Part shown: positions 24,534 through 35,030 of the stretch, one piece after another | Numbering within the stretch: position 1 is the stretch's first letter | How the letters are laid out: every line of letters starts with the position of its first letter | Assembly (NCBI RefSeq): GCF_964340395.1 | Contig: NC_135563.1 | Coordinates: forward strand, 19,289,651 to 19,327,150 | DNA: 37,500 bases | From: Glandiceps talaboti | Taxonomy: Eukaryota; Hemichordata; Enteropneusta; Spengelidae | Direction of reading: 5' to 3' | Translations under genes and position numbers: made by a program | The notes under the pieces: model-generated | Told to the model about the DNA's origin: nothing | The model's database searches: none | What the model saw: only the letters and a program-made list of their open reading frames with translations

Positions 24534-24651
24534 AGTCTTCTAGACTTTGCCGCCCTACAGTATCTTTTATATCGAATTCTGCGCACTCGCATAACTCCGA
24601 GATGCACATGGCCAATCATTGGTCGTTCTGTAGTGACGTTGCTATAGAAAC
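24534..24651 (-). promoter_or_regulatory. Candidate core promoter: X-box + CRE half-site + CCAAT pair + TATA box
   Basis: Seen on the minus strand, in order: an RFX X-box GTTTCTATAGCAAC (24651-24638, two half-sites with a 2-bp spacer); an overlapping CRE half-site ACGTCA (24639-24634); a Y-box-like ATGATTGGCC (24619-24610) that forms an inverted CCAAT pair with its neighbour (24612-24622, CCAAT-C-ATTGG on the plus strand); and TATAAAAG (24571-24564). The TATA box predicts initiation near 24540. The CCAAT element is then about 70-80 bp and the X-box about 100-110 bp upstream, the usual distances for NF-Y and RFX sites. The cluster points towards the receptor exon some 320 bp downstream, so I infer that it drives that gene. 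Confidence 0.5.
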
Positions 24652-25085
24652 ATACGCTCCGTCGATGACGAGAGAAGGCTAAGTATTTACGTGCGGTGAA
24701 AGGAGGAAGCTTGTTTATCTGTAAGTTGGTATAGCTGGAGGACACGTTTTGTTACCGACCTATTCATATGGTAACTATGTGACTTCCATCAAATGTAATT
24801 CAGTGAAGTCATCGTTATGAGTACCTGTCTGGATCTAATTGTACATTTTGACGTTGACTATTCTGTAATTTCTTTCCTTTTCGTTCAGACGATCGATTGG
24901 TGACAATTCCTTGTTTCTCTTCATTTTCTCGTCTCCATTTACAGTCTTTCTTTCCAATTCTGTTTTCTGTTACTGTCTTTTTTCATTAATCTGCCTAATC
25001 TCATCTGACTGAATTTGGCTAGTAAAATCTCCTCTCTGTCTGTCTGGCCTTTTTTCTGCTTATGTCTCATCTTTGTATATCGCCT
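24652..25085. other. Upstream flank of the candidate promoter, no gene seen
   Basis: A CpG-containing segment (24655-24700) continues from the promoter-like cluster; beyond it the DNA is pyrimidine-rich. A GTAAGT occurs on the plus strand at 24721-24726, so divergent transcription is conceivable but unsupported. Confidence 0.45.
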
Positions 25086-26450
<1,365 letters not shown>

Positions 26451-27326
26451 TCATGATTGTTTGGTTATTGCATAAGTTTGCCTGATATTTTACTTTACTA
26501 GCCTTGTGGTAGTATTTCAACACTTTATCCCTTTATCCCTGTCAATAACATCACCAGTGTTTGTTACGTCAAACAGTTCATGACACTGAACAGTACAAAG
26601 CCCTTTCCTTTCTCAACTTACGGCATTTCGATAGATGTTATTTAGGTGGCGTCTGTTGCAAGAATATAACAATCTTTTGTAAACATTCTACAATAACTGT
26701 TACGCCACTTTCATCAAGGCCATTAGAAACGTTATAGTTTAAAATGAGATAATATTAATTATGAATAGTCTATTCATAACAACGTGACCGCATGATATTG
26801 ATAGAAGTTTATTAAAATATTGTCATGACTGATATTAGGGACCGATCAGTTTATTCGACGGGGGGGGGGTTTCGAAATTGTAATTAGAGGGGGTTATTCT
26901 ACATTGAAAATTTTGAATGGGGGGGGGGGCGGTCATTGTGTTTTTGATTGTGATGGATGAAACAATTCATCGCTACAATATAATGACATTGTCCGATCTC
27001 TTGTATTTGTTGTTGTCCCCATATATTACCTGCATTCTTTATACTTACTACTTTGCCGCGGCCTTATGTGATGTTGGAACACTTCTCATTCGTATAGAAT
27101 CATATACTACCTACCAGTACATGTACATGTCAATTCAATACTCGGCTCTTTCACAGTCAATGATTCGCTTATGCTGCGCTTAGGGGCAACAATGGAAATT
27201 TCCGTAAATGGCTTTAAAAGTAATCGTCATTGATAGTTTACTATTAAAGCACATTTCAACCCTACGTACAAAGAATAGTTTTTTGTACATGATGGTGCTG
27301 TACTGTAAAGCTATGAAATTATTGTC
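26451..27326. other. Mostly unique DNA with a poly-G cluster
   Basis: No gene is recognised. The 88-codon frame at 26917-27183 begins in poly-G and has no known domain. The poly-G cluster is listed separately. Confidence 0.5.
26836..26932. repeat. Poly-G cluster, possible dispersed repeat
   Basis: Three G-runs of 10 (26860-26869), 5 (26889-26893) and 11 (26919-26929) lie within 70 bp, preceded by TAGGGACCGATCAG. G-runs of this length are otherwise rare in the window. The block may be part of a dispersed element, but I have no second copy here to prove it. Confidence 0.4.
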
Positions 27327-27385
27327 TAGCTGAATAGCCGAACACTTGCCTCTAGCTTGTAGGGGAAGAGCCCGTCGGACCCCCA
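27327..27385 (+). repeat. Possible tRNA-like (SINE) fragment
   Basis: TAGCTGAATAG (27327-27337) matches the RNA polymerase III A-box pattern TRGYNNARNNG. It is followed by CTTGCCTCTAGC, and about 43 bp downstream by a weak B-box-like GCCCGTCGGAC (27370-27380). No cloverleaf could be folded convincingly, so this is at best a degenerate tRNA-derived remnant. Confidence 0.2.
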
Positions 27386-27542
27386 TGAGAGGTAGGTGGA
27401 CATATCCCCGTCTCAAGCTCTTCCTCATCTTTTTACTGTCACGATGCTATGAAACTCTTTAAAAAATATTTCAACTGTATGTATAAAGGTAAGTTGCTAA
27501 TTGCATAATGATGCTGTCTTGTAATGTATTTGATGTGCGAGC

Positions 27543-27570
27543 CCATAGACCCTCCACGGAGGGTCTATGG
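27543..27570. repeat. Near-perfect palindrome with 13-bp arms
   Basis: CCATAGACCCTCC and GGAGGGTCTATGG are exact reverse complements separated by only AC. A second, overlapping hairpin CTATGGC-GA-GCCATAG (27565-27580) shares the right arm, so the two foldings are mutually exclusive. The 13-mer GCCCATAGACCCT recurs at 34993-35005. Confidence 0.85.
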
Positions 27571-27580
27571 CGAGCCATAG

Positions 27581-29383
27581 GCCACAGGCCACCCCCACCC
27601 ACGTCAGATAAAATGACGAGTCCCTTACTATATATGACAGTTGTAATAGTAAATGCGCTGTGTCTTTACTTAATATCAAGTATCGCACACGACGGAAACT
27701 ACTAATCGAATGATCCCCGTTCCGTAAACGAAATAGCAACCACTGATCGGCTATGCATGACTATGTAATGTGTGAAAACAGATAGCATATTCTTTGGCGA
27801 ACGATATTATCTCAAATAATGCCAATTCCCTATTTTCAAGCGTATAAGTCATTGTGAGTGCACTTATACATGGTTGGAAGGCATGTCCAAAAGATGAATT
27901 ATGAATTAACAAATGTCTACGCACTTAATAACGCCTACAGTCTATGAGAAGGCTTAAGTTAGCCAGGGGCAGCACTACTCGCGTCTACAAAACCATATAT
28001 GTGCTGCTCATGTAAATTTGTCTTATTATTCTCTACAGACACGTCTCTTCAAGACCTATGAATTTGAAAACCTATTTGCCATGAATGACAATGTTCTTGT
28101 TACTACTGTAACACTCTGTATGAAAAGAATTAATGCTGTGACTTCAACTTGCCTTTCTAGGGATTAAAAGGTCATTAATACAAATACTAGAAAAATCATT
28201 GGCCACTGTTTTATTTTATATATGTATGTCGGTGAATTCATCCATTATAATTGCATACACGTCAAAATATTTGCTTTTACATCTACATCAGATGGCTTTA
28301 GGATCATTGTTGACATCGTGAAAATCAGGAAAGCTTTAAATGACGAATTTCAAGGAATATGTTGTTCATCCACAAATGAAGATCGCAGAAAGAGGATTGA
28401 CAAATGTACAAATTGACATTTTGAGTGAAATGGGGAATTACACTGAATCTGGCAAATACTCAGTCAACCAGTGAACATCCCTCGAATGTCACGTTTAGCT
28501 AAACCTTCCACGTCACAAAGAATTCCTATCTTCATAATAATCAGTATGAAAACTTAGTTTGAACTTTGAATGTCACGAATAGCAGAATTATGAATAACAT
28601 AAAGGGTATGATAATAATCGCCAAGGTAGCGTAGTGAAGTGTGTACTGAAGATAACCTTGAAACCCTCGCATATACTGTTAATACTCGACGCCACTCAAA
28701 GGATTTATTATTCTAATTTGACTTCAACTTTTCAAAAGTTATAGGCCTGCTAATGGAATTTTTTTAAAGAGAAGGGATGATCAAGAGGCAGGTGTGTATA
28801 TGACTTTTTTTAAATCTATTCTACCGTACTAAATCACATGGCCCTTGTGGCGAACAAATTCTTGCCAAAATATTACCATGTCATTTTTATGAGTATTTGT
28901 TATGATTTTGATGTAAAATTGTAATAGTGTTTTGACAGTTTGAATGTTTATATCCAAACTCTTGTGTGTTTCGTTTACGATGAAAGTGGTGTCTAAATGG
29001 AATAATTTATACTCATCATTACAGTGTTATTGTTTTGTACTCATACCTTCTTCAAACTAAAAATGAGTACATTGATTAAATGAATTCTACACGGAAATGA
29101 ATCATTTTCTGGCTGAGAGCGTCGACTTTTTGTTCATTCCTAAAAGAACAGTATAAAGAAACACGCATTGTAAGGTTCATTCTGATTGTTAGGAATAATG
29201 CAATTGTCTGTATTGTTCATGATAGTTGCATAGGTTTCAAATCAATGAGACCTTTACATGTACATCGCCCAAATTCAAACATACCATAAATAGTATGTGT
29301 AACAAAAGGGAAGAGATCGATAACGCTGAGCCTATAAATGTATTTAAGTTTACTTCTGTTACTAATTGTCTATTATATACACA
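27581..29383. other. Unique AT-rich noncoding DNA (about 1.8 kb)
   Basis: GGCCACAGGCCACCCCCACCC follows the palindrome; after that nothing is recognised. The 64-codon frame at 28222-28416 has no known motif. Confidence 0.55.
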
Positions 29384-29410
29384 GACAGAAGACAGACAGA
29401 CAGACAGACA

Positions 29411-29449
<39 letters not shown>
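29384..29449. repeat. Compound microsatellite (GACA)n-(CA)n
   Basis: About 28 bp of GACA followed by about 36 bp of CA, the same GACA-CA juxtaposition as at 20702-20924. Confidence 0.95.
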
Positions 29450-29452
<3 letters not shown>

Positions 29453-29566
29453 TACACACTTCATATTCATATAATATGTCGAGTTGATATTGATCAATAA
29501 TGTCGGGGTAGTTTGGTAACAGATTTTCTTAAGGTACTGATTCATGGTAGCGTAAATTAAGTGAGT

Positions 29567-29619
<53 letters not shown>
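29567..29619. repeat. (TTG)n trinucleotide repeat
   Basis: About 17 perfect TTG units. The minus-strand frame through it encodes poly-Gln but continues into the neighbouring CA microsatellite as CVCV repeats, so it is not a real polyglutamine gene. Confidence 0.96.
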
Positions 29620-30780
29620 CACGTTTCGTCTTACATGTATACTGTTTATGCATGCTGATTCCACGTTCCAAAAGAGGCAATAGAATTTATTACTTAACAC
29701 GATTTCAAACAGATCTGTAGGTCTCTTTGATGTCACAATTAACTAATCCACTGTCAGCCAAGCATCTCACTTGCTTCTTAAGTTTTCTGTATGACCATCT
29801 TGAAAATGGATAACGTGTGCGGAAAAGGGCATATGGTCCGATTAAGGAGTACAGGATGACGTCGCACATATTCCTCTCACCTCCTACTTCATATTGGAGC
29901 ATCGTTAACATCTTTAGTCTGTCAAGAAATGATTTACTCAAACAAGTAATAGTCTGCTTCAAAAGGACAGAAATCACTGCATGAACTCATTAATATCAAA
30001 GGACACGTTGCTTTACATGCCAGATTGAATTGAGACTTTCTATTGTAATTAGATTTTGTAGCCTACAGCGGTATGCGCGCCAACGGATCTCCTTTTTTCT
30101 GATTGCTTAAAACATTCCCAGACTGTAGTTGGATTCATCCGCTTGGTCTCCAAGTTCTTATTCTTTTTTTTGCATATTTGCACGACAGTTAATCATTTTT
30201 CGGTCAAAAATTTGAAAAAGTACACAGTTTGCGCAGATGTTTTGAGTGTATTTTTTGTGTCGACTCGTAATGCGTGAATGAAGTTGCTCTTGCAAAGGTA
30301 ACGACGTGGTATTTTTTCAAGGGAAGATAGTACAGTTTCATTTGCTTCTATAGTGTTTAAAATTGAGAACAGCGCATCGTTAATTCTTACTTAGAATTAA
30401 TGTACTTAAGTTGAAGTAACGAGTCTTTTTATTGTTACTGTTGTTTGCACTGATGAACGTAAACTTAATTTGACGTACAGGAAGGCGATGTGACTAGATT
30501 GACAATAGATATACGATATAGGTGATACGTCACCATTATTGCCTTCTTTTCATGATGATTGCTAAAGGCTTTGAATTATTGTCATTTGTTTAAAACCAAT
30601 AAAGCTCCAGTAAAATCGTATTAATCATCCAGGGTCGAATGTACTTTGTACGTCGGTATCTACTGTATGAATGCCAAAGACACTTTAGGACTGTCGGCTT
30701 CGATGATTTATTTCCTGTCGAATCATGTTACACAAATAATACAATATATACAGTAGTATGGGCTAATGTGATTGGATGTG
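29620..30780. other. Unique DNA, no gene seen
   Basis: A minus-strand open frame at 29705-29977 (90 codons, not repetitive) matches no family I recognise, has no ATG at its start and lacks clear splice signals. Nothing else was found. Confidence 0.5.
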
Positions 30781-31231
30781 CGTGATACAAGACATTCCAG
30801 AGTAGTACGAGTTAATACTTTATAGTGTAATGTAGTGAAATTACAGCACATCACTACACAAAACAATGTATTACGACACAATACAATACAATACAATACC
30901 ATGCAACGCAATATAATTTTATACAAATTGATATGAAACAATACCAAAAATACCAAGACATCGATATACAATGCAATAATTATAAAGTACAATACACTCC
31001 ACTACAACACATTAGAGTACAATACGATACGATACACATCATGTCAAACCATACCATGTACATAATATAACGCACTCGTTGTGCCGTACCTTACTACACC
31101 ATACCGTAATGACTATGTAACTATATCAGACTGCACTACACTACACTACACTACACTACACTACACTACACTACACTACACTACACTACACTACACTATA
31201 CTATACTGCACTGCACTGCACTGCACTACAT
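30781..31231. repeat. Decayed pentanucleotide array with a pure (CTACA)n core
   Basis: Scattered ATACA/ACTAC-type pentamers run from about 30860, with a clear AATAC block at 30880-30900. A homogeneous CTACA block (31136-31195) then passes into ACTAT and finally ACTGC units (about 31196-31231). This suggests an old array with a recently expanded 3' part. Confidence 0.85.
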
Positions 31232-31297
31232 AGACTTGCTCAGGTCAGATATATATACATAAAAATGAAAGAAGACGAATATGATATTACATTATGG

Positions 31298-31408
<111 letters not shown>

Positions 31409-31522
31409 GTCAGTGGTAAGATTTATCCGTAGCGCAGTGCTCGATACGTCATGTTTAGAGTTAAGAGTCAGTAACAAATACAAAGTAACCCTTTTTTTCA
31501 TAATATGCCGCATCTGTGTGCG

Positions 31523-31614
31523 TGTATGTATGTATGTATGTATGTATGTATGTATGTATGTATGTATGTATGTATGTATGTATGTAGGTAGGTATGTATT
31601 ATGTATGTATGTAT
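31523..31614. repeat. (TATG)n array
   Basis: About 60 bp of perfect TATG units, then GGTA variants and a short return to TATG, ending in a GTGTGCGCGCGC run (31621-31640). Confidence 0.96.
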
Positions 31615-31640
31615 ATGCATGTGTGCGTGTGTGCGCGCGC

Positions 31641-32080
31641 TTGTGGGGAATGGGTGGGTGGATCCGTTGATGTGGGTGTAGGTGTGTTGGTGTCAGAGTG
31701 TCCGTCAACAGTATCTTTGATAAAGGTAAAATCTTTATTAGATAGACTTGTATTGGTTTTCCAAGATTTACATTGCATGGTATCATTGTTAGGTTATATA
31801 CCTTTATCTACAAATCATACAACCTTGTAATATGAATAAAACCTGCCAAACGTGTTTAGAATCACGGTGCTGTGTTTAACCTTTCACCCATCTACGTCAC
31901 TGCAAGGAGACGTCATGAAAGGTTGTGATTTATTGAAAGCATCTTATTACCTAAATTTGGCACGTTTTGATAGTTTATACATTTCCATGTATCTTCTCTA
32001 TTAGATATTGGAAGAATGTTCACTGTAAAAAGAAATAATCGATGCACGAATGAATGACGTAATCTGTGAAGTAAAGCAAA
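31641..32080. other. Unique DNA, no gene seen
   Basis: A G-rich start (GGGAATGGGTGGGTGG, near 31647) passes into AT-rich DNA with no recognised gene. Confidence 0.5.
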
Positions 32081-32445
32081 TACGTCATTGATTCTTGTAT
32101 TCATTATAGGCCACTGAATCATGTATACACTGTATACGTCATTGAATCGTGTATACATTATATGCCACTGAATCGTGTATACATTATACGTCACTGAATC
32201 ATGTATACAGTATAGTATACGTCACTGAATCATGTATATATACTTTCTACGTCACTGACTCATGTATACAGTTTACGTCACTGAATCATGTATACTTTCT
32301 ACGTCACTGACTCGTGTATACAGTTTACGTCATTGAATCATGTATACTTTCTACGTCACTGAATCATGCATACATTCTACGACATTAATTCATTTATATA
32401 TCCTAAGTCATTACAGCAATTTACGTCATTGAATAATGTGTACAT
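32081..32445. repeat. 26-bp tandem repeat, about 14 units, with a 52-bp higher-order period
   Basis: The unit is close to TACGTCACTGAATCATGTAT followed by AC and a variable 4-6 bp. Units begin at exact 26-bp steps at 32249, 32275, 32301, 32327 and 32353. Within that part two unit types alternate: TGACTC ending ACAGTTT, and TGAATC ending ACTTTCT. Outer units are more diverged (25-32 bp). Most units keep a CRE-like ACGTCA, and one has a consensus AP-1 site TGACTCA (32256-32262). A minus-strand frame at 31913-32194 crosses part of it and encodes a degenerate repeat; I do not call it a gene. Confidence 0.9.
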
Positions 32446-33131
32446 CTTCCCTATTAGGTCAATTGAGAACAGTGTTAGGTTGTGATCACCAATCATGTAA
32501 TAAAATAAGTAGTTTCCAATATGAAAACTTACAGAAAACATTTCAGAACAATGTTCCCGGGTGAATAACATTTGCAAACGCAGCTGGGACCTGAATCTGA
32601 GTAAATAACTAAATACAGTAGAAGTAGTAAAATAATTATTCAAGGTCCGTAAAGTTGTCTAATGTTGACTTTCCAGGCTTGAACCCTACTTCATAATATC
32701 GCCACTCGATATACAGAAAAGACGCTTTGAAAAACGACTTGATAGTACTCCACTAGTTTTTATAGATTTGCAGTATTAGCTTTGAATCATATGAGAGTTC
32801 CATGTAAAGGGAAAGGTTACAACTTGATCGCCATCAATTTACAAAGTCAGTCAGGGACTGTACTGAGAACATTTGTAATAATAATGCTACTGCAGTGACG
32901 TTCACTTCAACATTTCACACAACTTTATCCCATATATGATAGCCTATATCAAATCAGTATACGTAGACTTACATTATCATGTAGAAGTCATATACTATTA
33001 GGTGGTCAGACTTTCTCGCTTCTGCGATCATCAGATGACTAATTAACATCAGTTTGATAAGGTAGGTATATTCACGTAGATATTGGCTAGCACATTACGT
33101 AACAAGATGGTCTGACTATTTTACTTCCTGC

Positions 33132-33137
<6 letters not shown>
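32446..33137. other. Unique AT-rich DNA, no gene seen
   Basis: Nothing supported on either strand. Confidence 0.55.

Positions 33138-33218
<81 letters not shown>
33138..33218. repeat. (TA)n tract
   Basis: About 80 bp of TA, interrupted by CATA near 33198 and ending in CATACATGC. It is the left member of a pair of TA tracts about 40 bp apart. Confidence 0.97.
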
Positions 33219-33255
33219 CATACATGCTTATAACATCCTTATTCTTTTGAATTAA

Positions 33256-33256
<1 letters not shown>

Positions 33257-33338
<82 letters not shown>
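33257..33338. repeat. (TA)n tract
   Basis: About 82 bp of uninterrupted TA. With its neighbour it forms a self-complementary pair that could fold back on itself. Confidence 0.97.
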
Positions 33339-33341
<3 letters not shown>

Positions 33342-34549
33342 TCTCGTATGTTCTTGTCGTAAAACACTTCAGATTACAAGTACAGCATGAATAGGTCTTT
33401 GCCATTATTTAGGCACTTTTTGTTATAATTTTGGCCTGGAGATGTTTAAACTAGGGTAAATGTACTGCTATTACAGACAGGCTGATGGTTTCAACACCGT
33501 CACTACTTTCAATTGTCTTTATAAATCATGTTTTAAATGAGTCGGCAATTGAAGAGATCGTCGAGTACTTTACCTAGCATATAAGTCGTTATTCTTTCGC
33601 ATGACATTTTTAAAAGTTCAGTTTTAGTAGCACTCGAAACTTAAGGAGTATACTACATACCGTTTATTTAATTCAAAAATTATGCCCGTGTGTATCATTA
33701 GACATTTATTCTTTGCAGATCCAGAACACGTGTAACTGTACATGTATTTTTTCGGTGCTAATTATTTAAGCCACTCACATAGCAGCTTTACATATACACC
33801 CGTAGGGGAGGCAGCTTTGTGACTGGCGCGTCACGCGTGTTAGCCACTTGCTAATGGAACATTGTCCAGTGTACGTCAATGCAAAGGTGAACATTTCGCA
33901 TTTTGCACGACTCCGCAGAGAATATAACGAGACCTCGGGTGGGGTCGGACATACCTGTACACACCTGACGGGTTCCTGATAAAATAAAATCCAGCATTCT
34001 GTTAGCTTTACATGTGATCATTATCGGCACTTAGTTTTAGTTAGCGTACATATAAAGCTTATGGAACAGATTCATGATTCAAAATAATCACCCATCTTAA
34101 ATACTATGACGTCAATATGTAGAAAACTGTCATCATGACATATTTAGTTTATCACAACGACCCTAGAGAAATTTATTTTACTCTTTTCTTCCCGCCAAAA
34201 ACTTTCCGCAAATAATTGTTGACCTTTTAATGGTATTTTCATTATTTTTTGGTCATGCGGCATTCAAGCATTTCTTCGGTTCTGTCATGGTGTCTCTTTT
34301 GTTCATTTACCGACAGATAAAGGTCCCAGGTGGATACAGGTGGATTTCTTATAAGAATATAACATCGTCACTAGTCCGAGTAGTCATCAGTTTTAAGCTT
34401 ATACTTATTATTACCTCAACGAGTCAAATTTTCACCGAAAAGATAAAAAAAGCATGAAGCTACCCAGTCTCATTTAAAATGGCGGGAAAAAATCAGGGGT
34501 CGCCATGGAATGTTTTGAAAATAGAGATCAAAATCATATTGAAATTTAC
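33339..34549. other. Unique DNA with a CpG-dense segment, no gene seen
   Basis: 33800-33965 is richer in G, C and CpG than its surroundings (GGCGCGTCACGCG near 33826) and contains GTGAC-TGGCGC-GTCAC. A perfect CRE (TGACGTCA) lies at 34107-34114. The 75-codon frame at 34230-34457 has no known domain. Confidence 0.45.
34107..34114. promoter_or_regulatory. Perfect CRE palindrome TGACGTCA
   Basis: The second full CRE in the window, isolated from any other promoter element. Its occurrence is compatible with chance. Confidence 0.2.
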
Positions 34550-35030
34550 ACACATTATTATTTTATTATTACTATTATTTAATTTCTTAAAAAACGCACT
34601 ACACTACGTCTCAGTGCTCTTTACATAACGAAAAAGAGTGCATATAAAAGGTACCGATTAATAAAATACTTTTAAAAAATGCCATACAATAAAGTACTAC
34701 AATGCGTCATGCAAAAAAAATATGGAAAAAAAATAATTAAAACATTAGCAAATACGATCCAAAATGTTCGACGGAAAATAAAATAGCGTCAGGTTACCTT
34801 GAAAACAAGGCGGTGAACACCCAAATTTCTTTAAGTATTTCAAACAGATCCGAACAAGCTTTCTAACGGCAATGTTTAGAGAGATTTGAATAACTTTTAT
34901 GCAAATTGGTTCCCGAGGCCCATTCTACCGTGACCAAGTTAATGTTCGGGGCTTTTTATCTAAAACAAAAAACAAAAAACAATACAGCGTTTGCCCATAG
35001 ACCCTACAGTTTGCCTCTAGCTATTAGTCC
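34550..35030. repeat. Probable dispersed-repeat debris
   Basis: It starts with ATT-rich triplets (34557-34582), then a CACTACGTCTCAGTGCTCTT segment and A-rich sequence. It ends with GCCCATAGACCCT (34993-35005) and TTGCCTCTAGCT (35011-35022). Both of these also occur near 27.35-27.55 kb in this window, in the opposite order. The mosaic of a triplet tail, A-runs and shared short blocks is what degraded retroposons look like, but no family can be named. Confidence 0.35.

Noticed and set aside
24506-24745. 79-codon frame across the promoter candidate (minus)
   Set aside because: It overlaps the X-box, CCAAT and TATA elements and shows no conserved motif; more likely noncoding.
29237-29680. 147-codon frame with a polyglutamine run (minus)
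   Set aside because: Poly-Gln comes from the TTG microsatellite, and the frame then crosses the CA repeat as CVCV.
29705-29977. 90-codon non-repetitive frame (minus)
   Set aside because: It opens with GTG, not ATG, matches no family and lacks clear splice sites. Possibly a decayed exon, but unsupported.
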